Assembly: GCA_029216955.1 (NCBI GenBank)
Contig: JANAVB010004031.1
Span: 248,001-312,000 of the forward strand
Direction: 5' to 3'
DNA from: Iris pallida
Lineage: Eukaryota; Streptophyta; Magnoliopsida; Asparagales; Iridaceae
DNA length: 64,000 nucleotides
Part shown: positions 1 through 11,316 of the stretch, piece by piece
How the letters are laid out: each line of letters opens with the position of its first letter
Position numbering within the stretch: position 1 is the stretch's first letter
Program-made: the position numbers and the translations under genes
The notes under the pieces: generated by a model
Seen by the model: only the letters and a program-made list of their open reading frames with translations
Database searches by the model: none
What the model was told of the DNA's origin: nothing

Positions 1-3000
1 TCTTTTGGCTTTACAAGTTGAAATCAGGATTCTTGCAAATGCTTTCATTTTCAGGTTTTGGGTCTCTTTCTAGTTTGAAATTGAATTTGGAAATTAATGG
101 TTAAGACCTCAGTTATGAACTGTGGAACTAATCCCAGTTTCATGCTCGAGGACACTTCCAGTTTAAATTTAAATCTTGGTTTGAATTGCCATGTCATTTT
201 CAGTTGGTATTGTGTTCCCTTGGTTTATGCAATACCTTCACATGTTGTTTTGGACTGTGATTTGATTAATACCAATTGGGATATTGATGTTTTCTCAGGA
301 TCTTCATATGAACCTAGTGTTTAGTTTCACATGCCTGGGCTATGTCCTTGAATATCTTGCTTGTACTGCCATAGGGAGGGTATTAGGTTAGTGGTTTCAG
401 TCTTGGCCTAGCCTGGTTTGGATTGCTTGCAACAATAGGCCTGTTTTGCCTTGCCTTGGCTTGCAACTGCAGAACAGTGATCTGTAGGGACTTTGGGACA
501 TATATGGTTGGTTGTTTTGAGTTCTCACAATGTTTTGGGATGGTGTACTGCCATAGGATATGATCATTCCTGAGTTTAGTTTTAATATCTGTCTTATACA
601 CTGGGCACTCAAACATTGAATTTCTGTAGGCACACAACTTTGACACTATTCCCTACACACCCCATGGCATTGCCTGTGCTCTATATTGCTCTGCACATAT
701 CAGTCCTTGTTACCCTACTGTTCAGTCAAGCCTTGTGCTGCACATCAGGTTCACATTCCTGAGACAGCTGTGTATCCAGAGATTCCATTCTCTGTTAAAC
801 CTGAGATTTGCTCCCTGTTACACCCAACTGTCACCTGATATTCTATAAACCCTGAGATTTGGCTTCAGTTCTGATTGCATGTATGTGACTGAACACATGT
901 ATGAGGCTCTGTCCAAGTCCAGATGTTGAAATTGGATAGATTTGGTTTGATATGAGCATAGGACTGTTACACTGATTTTGGTTTGAACTCATTGTTAAAC
1001 TAAATCCTGAGAACCATGGTATGTATATAACACACATGGCTTCCTTCACACACCCACACACACTGGTTTTTGTACTATTATTGCCATATTTTCCTGATAA
1101 CCCACATTTGATCCTGAGTTATATAGGGATCCTGAGTTGTTCAGTTATGTTAAAACTGAGATTCATTCCAATGTGTTAAACCTGGAATATTCTATTGAAC
1201 TAAATCTGAGACATTATACACAACCATGTATGCTAGACACACACTGGACTGACATTTTCTTCACTGTTCTTTTTCCAAAAACCTGAGACTGAGTTTCCAT
1301 TTCAATGATTTTAGCATTCTTTCAATTTCTAGAATTCACATTGTTTATATAGCACACTGATTTTCATATTGTTTTGCCACTATCATCTACATTGATTTCT
1401 TGCTAGTTGTACACTGTTTCCTGAGTCCAGGAATCCTAACACTCATGACTCACTAATTCACACACACATACACATATCTAGGTGCCCCTCTCTATGCTAT
1501 ACATATATAAGTATTGTCTCATGGGTTGTATTATATACACAGATAGCCTATAGGTGTATTACATTCTAAGAGATAGATGTGTATTATATATATATAAGTT
1601 ATTCATGGGTGCAATATATATATATTACTTGTGGACAAGGTTGTAGGTAAGGTTATCATGGGAGATAGTGTATATTAGATAGGCATATGATATATATAGG
1701 CTATGCCTATATAGGGGTATATATGTAAGGATATATATGATACATATATATAGTTGGTTTGGTATATATGACATATATGTATATCCTTGACTTGATATCA
1801 TAGCCTATAGCCTAGAATTGACTAAGTTGACCATAGTTGACTTGACCTAGATTAGACTTGATTGGACCTAGTTTGACCTAGACAGTTGACCAAGTTTGAC
1901 TTAGAGTTGACTTGACCTAGAATTGACTTGGAATCATGTAGATCGCATCGTAGACTTTATTCATCTTATTTTTAACATATTATAACCTGTACTGCTCTAT
2001 TTAGGACATTGTGACTCCAGTGCAGACATCTGATATTTCACTACTCTTTTCAGAGTATCAGGCGAGTATATTCTCTGATAGTTCTTTCATTTATTTGTCA
2101 ATTACTGTACTTCAATTCTAGTTAGCTGTATGTGATTCTCTGTTACAAACACGTATTTTTATATCTGAATCCATGTATACGACACACATACTTACTCGTC
2201 TCACCTCTATTATTCGAATCACCATACGAATCACTATTCGAATCACCCTATTCGTATCTTCATATGTTGGTTGGACTTTTATTCGATTGATGTGTCGGAC
2301 TTTGGATTCATTTGTATTAGATGGGCGAGGAAATACTTGATTAGACATGTGAACATTCCTACTATTCGAACCACCCCCTGTGAATATATTCGAACGATAG
2401 CCATTCCACATCCGGCCAGGTGTGTGATGTGCCGGATTTACCCATAGCCGTTTACATGTCTAACTAAGTATTTTAAAACACACTTGGAGAATTTATTCGA
2501 ATCATTATTAGAACATCATGTGAATCACTATTCGTATCACCTTATTCGTATCACCTTGTTCGATTCACCTTATTAGAATAATGATTAGAATTCGACTCAT
2601 CTTGTATTAGACTCACATTGGGATTACACTCGACTTATATTGTACCATCTGAACTCATTATGTTACTCTAGTTCAGCTAGATTTTATTTTACAGTCTTCT
2701 TTGCTATGTTTCTCTTCTTGTTTAGTTACCTTACTTTCTTTGTACCTTAACTGCTCTCTACCTCATTACTCGTACAAACTGTCATATTCATCAATACAAC
2801 TGTCTATAACTGCTTTATAGTTCTCTGTCATTTACTTGGGTTTACTAGATGAGATTGTGCTTGTTCCTGTCCTGACTGGACCTGTTGAAAATATTACAGA
2901 TGCTTGCCCTGAGGACATTTGCTCTACTTGCCTTGGAGCAGGAGATGGCTTAGCTACCTATGGCCCTGACACTCAGGAGTGATCGGGATTTAGTTTAGTA

Positions 3001-3334
3001 GACTAGCATTTATTTTCATTTAGAGCTTGTTGTATAGAATTGAGACTTGAGATGTATTTGAGATTTTTCAGATGTTGTTATTATTTCAGTATTTAGTTTT
3101 GTCTTCAATTTCTTAGTTATATTTCTGTGTTATCTTATCATGCTTAGGCTGTGATTGAGTTACACCATATCTTATACTTGTCCTCCGTTCGGAGTTGATC
3201 TTGATGAGTATATTATATACTGCATGAGTTGATGGTTAGTTAGAGACTTAGAACAGCGTTCTACCACCGACACTGCGGCGTAGGCTGGGCGCTGTTACGT
3301 ATTCGTACCCTCACAGTGGGTGCGGGTCATGACA
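1..3334 (+). repeat. LTR X: 3' portion of a Del/Tekay-like LTR
   Basis: This stretch has no convincing gene and ends in a typical LTR terminus (ending TCATGACA at 3334). The last 100 bases carry the block found at the end of every plus-strand LTR here, a GTTCTACC...CTGCGGCGTAGGCTGGGCG segment. Its middle contains TGACY-rich sequence (about 1790-1930), ATATAT-rich sequence and CGAATCAC-type short repeats (2205-2260, 2490-2600). It is only loosely similar to the LTR at 6696-10876, so it is unlikely to be the partner LTR of that element. Directly after it, at 3335, an open retroviral-type protease frame begins in mid-protein. I infer an LTR inserted into that coding region, with its left part outside the window. 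Confidence 0.6.
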
Positions 3335-3575
3335 GACTTACAAGATCACGACCGGGGGTGGCATTATCCTCGTGAGTGATGTTTGTAAGGGTCGGAGAGT
3401 AGTTTTGGGAGGCCGCAAGTTAGAGGTGAGCCTGCTCGTAATGCCATTGCCGAACTACGATATAGTACTAGGCATGGATTGGTTGAGCAGGCACCACGCC
3501 AGCATTGATTACAGAGGGGGTAGAGTTCTGTTCAGAGCACCGGGGGAGCCAGAGTTCGAGTACTCCAGACGTTAG
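3335..3575 (+). pseudogene. Chromovirus protease remnant (element C)
   Basis: The frame is open from the LTR X junction and encodes the C-terminal half of a gypsy aspartic protease. The signature is YDIVLGMDWLSRHHASIDY (about 3453-3510), the conserved block after the flap; the N-terminal D-S/T-G active-site triad is missing because the sequence is cut at 3335. The frame stops at 3573-3575, while the downstream RT frame is in a different register, so the normal gag-pol polyprotein is broken between protease and RT. This is a decayed, non-functional fragment of element C. Confidence 0.75.
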
Positions 3576-3602
3576 GCAGAGCAGAGCAGCGGAGTTTTCT
3601 GT

Positions 3603-6600
3603 GGAGTCTCGGTCGAGGAGTGGACGATTCCACACCCCTTGATAGCAGAGTATATGGATGTTTTCCCAGAGGAGTTACCGGGATTGCCACCAGACAGTGA
3701 CATAGAGTTATCGATAGACTTGGTTCCAGGAGCGGAACCCATCTCTCAGCATGTCTATCGGGTGAACAACAGCGAGCTGGTGGAGCTGAAGAAGCAGGTG
3801 GATGAGCTACAGGACAAGGGCTTCATCCGCTCGAGTTCGTCGCCATGGGGTGCACCAGTGTTGTTCGTGCCGAAGAAGGATGGGTCAGTACGCATGTGTA
3901 TTGACTATAGGGCACTCAACAACCTCACGATCAAGAACAAATACCCACTGCCGCGGATCGACGATCTATTTGACCAGTTGAGTGGAGCTCGGGTATTTTC
4001 CAAGATTGATCTAAGGTTGGGATATCACCAGGTGAACGTGAAGGGGGAGGATATTCCCAAGACCGCTTTCAGGACGCGGTACGGGCAGTTCGAGTTCTTG
4101 TTATGCCGTTTGGGCTAACCAATGCACCAGCAGTGTTTATGAACCTTATGAACAAGGTATTCCATCAGTATCTGGATCAGTTTGTAGTAGTGTCTATTGA
4201 TGATATCTTGATATATTCCAAGACTGAGGAGGAGCATGAGGAGCATTTGAGGATCGTGCTGGAGACTCTCAGAAAGGAGCAGCTTTACGGGAAGCTCTCC
4301 AAGTGTGAGTTCTTCTTGGATCGGGTGGACTTCTTGGGGCATGTGGTGACTGGAGATGGTATCTCAGTTGACCCCAAGAAGATCGTAGCAGTTGAGGCAT
4401 GGGCAGCACCGACTTCAGTTGCAGAGATCAGGAGTTTCCTGGGGCTGGCAGGGTATTATCGAAGATTTGTGCAGGATTTCTCCCGGGTTGTAGAGCCGTT
4501 GACACGGTTGACCCGGAAGGATGCTGAGTATGTTTGGTCAGAGAAGTGTCAGGCAGCTTTTGATGAGTTGAAGAAGCGGCTGATGACAGCTCCGATTTTG
4601 ACGTTGCCTTCAGGATCAGGTGGTTTCACTATTTATAGTGATGCTTCAGGGAAGGGGCTGGGTTGTGTGTTGCAGCAGCACGGAAAAGTGATTGCCTATG
4701 CTTCCAGGCAGTTACGTCCCCATGAGAAGAACTACCCTACCTACGACCTGGAGCTGGCAGCAGTAATTTTTGCATTGAAGCTGTGGAAGCATTATCTGTA
4801 TGGTGAGAGGGTGGAGATCTTCACAGATCACAAGAGTTTAAAGTATGTGTTCACTCAGAAGGAGTTGAACATGAGACAGCACAGATGGCTGGAGTTGATG
4901 AAGGATTTTGACATCCTACTTCAGTACCACCCAGGGAAGGCCAACATGGTTGTAGATGCCTTGAGTAGGTATTCGACAACCATGTGTTTGACCATGGATC
5001 GGTATTTGCTTGCCGACTTGGAGAGCCTTGGGATTGAGGTGATCGTGCCCGGAGTGCAGATGCAGCTATGGGGGATGCAGATTCAGTCAGACTTGGTGGA
5101 GAGGATCAAGACGGCCCAGTTCGAGGATGTGGCCCTACAGTGTATCAAAGAGCAGATCAGTATAGGAGTGGGGGATGCTGAGTTTTCACTTGCAGAGGAT
5201 GGTGCCCTGAGGCACGGTACCGGGTTATATGTGCCTAGCGGGGAGCTCAGAGAGCAGGTTATGCAGGAGGCCCACAGATCTCAGTACTCTTTACACCAGG
5301 GTGCCAACAAGATGTACCGAGATCTGCGGGAGCATGTTTGGTGGTCAGGAATGAAGCGGGAGGTGTCCCACTTCGTAGCTAGGTGCTTGGTCTGTCAGCA
5401 GGTCAAGGCGGAGAGGCAGAGGCCAGGTGGATTGTTACAGCCGCTGCCCATTCCCGAGTGGAAGTGGAAGCATATCACGATGGACTTCATTTCAGGATTG
5501 CCGCGTACTTCAGGAAGGAAAGACACAATTTGGGTCATCGTTGACAGGTTGACCAAATCGGCCCACTTCTTGCCATTCAAGGTGGGTACATCTACAGAGA
5601 GGCTGGCGGAGATGTATATGCGGCAGATAGTCAGGATCCACAGAGTTCCGGTCAGCATCGTCTCAGATCGGGATAGCCGTTTTACTTCCCATTTTTGGAG
5701 GAGTCTGCAGACCAGCTTGGGCACTCAGCTCAAGTTTAGTACTGCATACCACCCCCAAATGGACGGACAGTCAGAGCGGACTATTCAGACCCTTGAGGAT
5801 ATGCTGCGGACGTGCATCCTAGACTTTGGAGGTTCCTGGGAGGATCATCTTCATTTGGTGGAGTCTGCCTACAATAATAGCTTCCAGGCCAGTATTGAGA
5901 TGTCACCTTTCGAGGCTCTGTATGGACGTAGGTGTCGTACGCCTTTGTCCTGGGATGATGTTGGTGAGCGAGCTTTACTGGAGCCAGAGATGGTGGTTGA
6001 TGCGGCCGAGAAGGTGAAGCTCATCAGGGATAGACTTCGCGTGGCACAGGACAGACATCGGCACTGGGCCGATAGCCACCGGAGGCCCTTGGAGTTTGAG
6101 GTACAGATTAGAGTAGGATTAGATTTAGGTTGTTGTTTATGATTTTGATCATGTTTGTTTAGTATAATTAATTGAGACCTTGCTTGTGATTAGGTCGGAG
6201 ACCAGGTTTTCTTGAGGATATCTCCGACTCGTGGTACGATACGTTTTGGTGGAGGCGGGAAGCTTAGCCCGCGCTTCATCGGCCCTTTCGTTATCTGCGG
6301 AAGAGTCGGTGACGTGGCTTACAGGCTAGACTTACCGCCTGCACTTGTGGGGGTCCACAACGTATTCCATGTATCACAGTTGAGACGGTACGTGGCTGAC
6401 CCTAGCCATGTGCTCGATCATTCAGAGATAGAGGTTGGGCCTTCTCTCAACTATCCAGAGCAGCCGGTGGAGATTCTGGATCGACGGGAGAAGATTCTGA
6501 GGAACCAGGTGATACATTTGGTACGCGTCGCATGGAGGCATCATTCTCCAGGAGAGTCTACCTAGGAGTGGGAGGATAAGATGCGCGAGCGCTACCCTTA

Positions 6601-6616
6601 TCTTTTTGGACCGTGA
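3603..6616 (+). pseudogene. Chromovirus pol: RT, RNase H, integrase, chromodomain (element C)
   Basis: RT begins with a [14 protein letters not shown] linker (from about 3665), then [20 protein letters not shown] and [10 protein letters not shown]. After a one-base deletion near 4100 the frame resumes at MPFGLTNAP. The catalytic YxDD-type box reads [10 protein letters not shown]. RNase H has [14 protein letters not shown] and DALSR. Integrase has the His/Cys zinc-binding pairs (LHQG, CLVCQQ) and the D, D, E triad in TMDFISG, SDRDSRF and DGQSERT. A 93-bp GT-AG insertion (6101-6193) separates integrase from the C-terminal part, which ends in a chromodomain (VAWRHHSPGEST, then EWEDKMRERYPYLF). 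A TAG at 6563-6565 replaces the conserved Trp of the chromodomain. The family copies element RNA into DNA and inserts it. With one frameshift and one nonsense codon this copy is inactive, but the damage is light. Confidence 0.9.
6101..6193 (+). other. Putative spliceosomal intron inside chromovirus pol
   Basis: Coding sequence ends at ...LEFE (GAG at 6098-6100) and resumes in the same reading frame at GTC GGA GAC (6194), the usual VGDQVFL block. The 93 bases between start GTACAG and end GTGATTAG, are AT-rich (about two thirds A+T), and contain an in-frame stop. Removing them exactly restores the expected protein. This is best read as a GT-AG intron; an ordinary insertion is less likely because both boundaries match splice consensus. 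Confidence 0.65.
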
Positions 6617-6659
6617 GGTATGCTTTCTATCCTTCTCATCAGTTGTATTTTGCCTTTCA

Positions 6660-6695
6660 ATTTCGAGGACGAAATTCTTTTTAGGAGGGTAGATT
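6660..6695 (+). other. Conserved 3' motif and polypurine tract (element C)
   Basis: TTTCGAGGACGAAATT followed by TTAGGAGGGTAGA lies immediately before the 3' LTR. The same arrangement occurs at 26039-26072 and, on the minus strand, at 44862-44905. It marks the start site for plus-strand DNA synthesis in Del/Tekay elements. Confidence 0.8.
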
Positions 6696-9600
6696 TGTCA
6701 CTACCATATTTCTAGTTTGAGGGTAAATTTGTCATTTTTGGGCTAATTTAAATTTATTAGTATTAATTAGAATTTATGGAAATTTTTAGGAATTATTTTG
6801 GAATTGTTTGGACTAGTTTGATTTTTGACTAGTATTGACCCTTGTAGACCAACCTAGGAGCTAACCCTAGTTAGTTGGACATGGTTAGGTCAAGTGACTC
6901 TAGTCTAACCTAGTATGACTTAAGTTAGTGGTTTTTGATTCATTAGAATTTGAATTAGGAATTTTGAAATCAAGTGATTTGAGAAATGGCTTGTGATTTC
7001 ACAAGTCATTTTGTGACTAAACCTAATAGGACTAGCTAACCTAGCTCAAACCCTATCCTAACCCAACTTGGCCGACCACTATGGATAACCTAGGGATTCT
7101 CCCAACTATAAAATCCCTCCTAGATTTTAGGGCTAGCCTCTTTTAGGGTTTATCCAAAGTTCTAAGGAAAGAGGTGAGTTCCTATCCTTAGAAATTCATA
7201 ATAAATCCATTTAGGTCCTATTTTCCCCAAACTAGTTGCATTAGATCCTAATAATATTATTCTTGCTATTGGTATTGATTTTTGACAGGAAGGAAACAAT
7301 TTGTGAGGTTTGGGTGGTTGAGGAAATCTTTCCATTTGGGGCTTTTTCACCCATAGCTCAAGAATAGGTAATCTCTCCATTTCTCCATGGATTTTCATTT
7401 TGCCTTCATCAATAGGAAGCCCTAGGTGTCCTTGTGTTGTAGGAATAGGGTTTGCTCGATTTCGTGTCCTGTACGCGTCCGTATCGGACACGTATCAGTG
7501 AACAACATAGGTGTTCGACGAAATGCCACAAAGGGCATTTTGATCGAGATTTCGATTTATGTTTGAATAGGAATGTTAGTTTTACTATTGCTTATGCGTT
7601 TTTGATCTTCTACGGTAGTGTTTGTGTCACTTTGTGTCGGTTTCGTGGAGTGGATACGCGCGTGCACACGCTCGTGCGCGTGCTACAGTGCTCCCCTGCC
7701 TATCGGGGTCTGTAGCGGATACGACACGATACTTTTTGGGCTAAAACTTTGGTGACACTTAGGACACGTGACTGACATGACACAGACCAATTTTCAGCTC
7801 GTCTTATCGAGCGGTTTGAGAGAAATCTCAACCCCACCGATTTCACACTACACTATTCATTGTCGTTTATTGCCACTGATACGGGTCTCGTGTCCGATCC
7901 TGACACATCGTGGACACAGGCCAGTGGGCCTGTGAGGTAGTCCTATAGGTGGGCTACTCGTGTGTATGACCACGAGATTCCCTCGTGTCTTGTGTCGTGC
8001 ACACGACACAAGTGCACGTGTGCATGAGGCAGTGCACTGGACAGTGCACTGTGTTGTTCTTTTTGAATTCTTGTACTGGACACGCCATGTCAGGCCTTGG
8101 GTGACACGAAGTGAATGTGTGGGGTTGTGCACATAGGTTGTTTTCAATTACCAAGCAATAGATTCATGATTAGTTGATTTTGCTATTCGATTTCTCTTTT
8201 AACCAAGTTCTGATACTTAAATTCCTGTTAAGCTTCCAGTTTTCTAAAATGATGTTGTTTGATGATTTTAACCCTTGTAATGAGGGTAAATACTAAGTTT
8301 AGATCCTAAATATGTTTCTCCTATATCTAAACTGTTAGTGTGTCGAATTGGGAGTTATTTCGTGGAGTTTATATTTTGTTTGGGGAGCTTGGAACTAGGG
8401 GACTGAAATTGGACTGTTTGAATACTATGAACTGATTTCCTTGTTTAAATGTATGGTTCAACTTATGAAGTAAAACCTGGGTTGAAGTTAAACTGAGAAT
8501 GTGTTATTCACTGTTTAATTCATGTTACTTCATGTTTATGTTTCAATTTTGGTTTCCAATGAGAAGTAGGAATTCGAAGTATGGCTTGGGAATAGAAGTT
8601 TAAACTGTTAACTAAAACCTGAGATTGAAGTTGGTTTAACCCAGTTATGGACTGATTTGGGGTTCAATAGAAACCTATGAGTTTGGTTTTGATGTGTTTG
8701 AAACACTGTTTCTTTTAAAACTGAGTTTCTTGATATAGAAATCTGTGATTTTGGTTATGTGTGAAAACTGGAATTGATGGGGCAATGAATTGATTTCCTT
8801 TTCCTTTTTTCTTCTTAACTGAGATTGAGTGCCTATATTGTATCAACTATGGAGGAGTTAATTATCTGAAAACTGGACTTGACAGTCTAGTTCAACTTAT
8901 TTCCCCTCTCTTCTACTGTTTGTATTTTCCTGCACACTAGTTTACATATACACTGTTGATTGTTGCACTGTTTTCATGTGCCACATTACACACACACACA
9001 CACCACAGCAGTTTTCACACTGTCCTCTTCACTGTTTTATCTTTCCTGCATATATGAAATCCCTGTACACACACACACACTTTTGATTACCCTTCCACAC
9101 ACTGCTGCACTTGTATACCCACACACAAATTCATGTTGTACCGCATACATTTACTCATGTTTCCTATTTGCCTACCTAATGTAGAGTACATTAATGAACC
9201 TCTAATATATGTGTCTATATATAATGCAATGTATTTATATTGTAGGTTAATATATACATTGTGATATACATATTCCTATGTATGTTAGTGTGGTTTTACA
9301 TATAGATATATATAGAGTATGGGGGGATGCCATGATAGTATACATATGGGGTTGTATGGGTTATGCAAGTTCATGTTTGTGCCATATGTGTATACTTGGA
9401 TATTACTATAATAGGCATATATACACTTGTGTTGAGAATAGGCCTAGGAAGTTTGGTATAGCTTGGTAAGCCTAGATAGGGCTTGTACAACATTATTAGA
9501 CTTAGTATAGCCTAGTTAGACTTGTTAGACCTAGGTTTGACTTCTTGGTTGACCAGAGTTGACCAAGAGTTGACTTTGGCCTAGTTTGACCTAGAATCAT

Positions 9601-10876
9601 GTAGAATGCATAGTAGGACTTTATTTTACTATTCTGGACTTGTTGTGACTGTGCTGTTCTAATTAGGAGCCAGACACCACTTCTTGGACAGTACGATTCA
9701 TATTGGACACTCAGATACAGACGAGTACATTCTCTGATCCTTTCATATCCTGCTTAGAATTATTTCCTGCAGTAGATTACTTTACTTGTACTGTCACGAT
9801 GGTCACACGGATTGGTACTATATGGATCCTTTCTTGAGATGTTATCCTTAGGGAGCATCGGGTACTACGTGTTCTGTGCATTTCACTTACATGGCGTATC
9901 ACTATGCTTATTGGTTTATTTGATTACTTGTGACATATACCCTCATGATCATAGAGTCTCTTGAATCTTACACTGTTTGGTAACCCCCAGAATCCCCATT
10001 TATGGGACATCCATGTTTCACCCTTCGGGGGCCGTGCATGGAATCATATAACATAACCTGGCTGGATCCTTGTGTATTGATTGGGGGTACGGGGGAGTAG
10101 AAGTGGACATGTGAATAATACACCAGTAGTATCTTCTTTGAATCATTCCGTAGTGTCTTCACAGAATCATCCCAGGTCATTTACATGTTCATATTGTACT
10201 CTGACTCACTAGCCACATGTTAGCTCTCTATTTATAGTTGATATTTCTATTACAGTTATCTCTCTGTTTTTATAGTGCACTTCTTTCAATACTTGTATCT
10301 TACTTTACTGCATGTTTATATTTTCTAACCTGCTATGAATTGTTGAGATGTACTGTACTCGCTCTTGTCCTGACTGGACCTGTTGAAATATTACAGAGGA
10401 CGAGGAGGAGGCCTGCCTGGACACTTTCTACGGGACAGCTTTAGATGACACCTTTGAGCTGGACTCCCAGGAGGATCCAGCAGTAGCTGAGGATATTCCC
10501 CCGACTGCCTCGACTAGATTAGTTAGGCTGTTTATCATTTAGGTAGTCTGGAGGCATATTTTAGTTAGACTTATTTGGAGTTCAGAGTTGTGTATATTCT
10601 TTCATCTGAGACCTTGTCCTGTTGGATATTGCTGGGATTATCTTAGACTGCTTTTATCTATTTTATTCCTTGAGTTCTATTTCATATCGTGCTATCTCTT
10701 CCTTAGTTGTGATTGAGTTTACTACTGCTATGTCACCCCCATTCGGGGAGTATAAACTGCTTAGAGATATATTGTTAGATGTTTGTGACCTAGGACAGCG
10801 TTCTACCGCCGACACTGCGGCATAGGCTGGACGTACCCACGTCTCGTGCCCTTACTCTAGGGTGCGGGTCGTGACA
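6696..10876 (+). repeat. 3' LTR of element C (4181 bp)
   Basis: It begins TGTCACTACC directly after the polypurine tract and ends GGTCGTGACA. A TATA box lies at 7107-7113. A zone dense in GTGTC/GACAC words follows (7440-8110), including GTCCGTATCGGACACGTATC near 7480. CA-rich tracts appear at 8985-9130, a CCATTTATGG hairpin near 9994, and the terminal GTTCTACCGCCGACACTGCGGC block near 10800. It is related to the A1 LTRs (19104-23769), with long matching stretches around 9540-9860. No credible gene lies inside; short open frames are chance. Confidence 0.85.
7107..7113 (+). promoter_or_regulatory. TATA box of the element C LTR
   Basis: TATAAAA in the context CAACTATAAAATCCCTCC, 411 bases into the LTR. 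The A1 LTRs have the same CTATAAAATCCCTCC context at 19672 and 26633, so this is a conserved core promoter. Confidence 0.65.
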
Positions 10877-11316
10877 CGTCCTGACTGGATAACCAAACAA
10901 ATTTTAGGTGATTGCGAAGCGGTCGTGTGTCCTGACAAGTATGGCCCGTACTTGGAAGATGTAATAGAGACGGACTTTGCCTATCATGAGGAGTACGCAG
11001 CATCTGATCCTGCTGCGCTTTCTTAGATATTTTAGTTAGTACTGAGACATTATACTGGATATTTGAGTAGACTTTGAGACATGTAATTCAGATTATTTTT
11101 GGCTTTAGACATCATGCATTTCTATTATGAGACGGTTCTATTTATTCTTATCTATTAGATGCTGAGTTGAGATATGGAGTTGTTGAATTCCCCTTGTGGT
11201 ATATCTTTTATTGTGTGGTTGTTCATCATATTGTTACAGCGTTCTACCGCCGACTCTGCGGCGTAGGCTGGGCGTGTACACGGTTAATGCCCAAATATTG
11301 GTTGTACGTCGTGACA
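10877..11316 (+). repeat. LTR D2: tail of a Del-like LTR
   Basis: Immediately after element C ends, sequence resumes with CGTCCTGACTGGATAACC, equivalent to the GTCCTGACTGGACC block near 10365 of the C LTR. It ends at a second LTR terminus, GTACGTCGTGACA (11316), preceded by the GTTCTACCGCCGACTCTGCGG block. So C is inserted within an older LTR of the same broad family. D2 in turn interrupts the gene that resumes at 11317; its expected right target duplicate is GATTG (11317-11321). The left part is outside the window. Confidence 0.75.

Larger units (their letters stand above)
3335..10876 (+). mobile_element. Element C: Del/Tekay chromovirus (Ty3-gypsy), right part
   Basis: The piece holds the end of a protease, then RT, RNase H, integrase and a C-terminal chromodomain, then the 3' motif TTTCGAGGACGAAATT, a purine-rich tract and a complete 4181-bp 3' LTR (TGTCAC...GTGACA). 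That order and the chromodomain place it in the Del/Tekay chromovirus lineage, which integrates into heterochromatin. Gag and the 5' LTR lie left of the window or are lost; LTR X occupies the point of interruption. C is inserted in LTR D2, whose tail continues at 10877. The expected 5-bp target duplicate at its right edge is CGTCC. Confidence 0.85.

Noticed and set aside
7452..8154. Small frames in the GTGTC-rich zone of the C LTR
   Set aside because: They are short, present on both strands, of low complexity, and in an LTR.
1..10876. LTRs 1-3334 and 6696-10876 as the matched pair of one retrotransposon
   Set aside because: Outside the terminal blocks they barely align, unlike the A1 and B1 pairs. 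A separate insertion is preferred.
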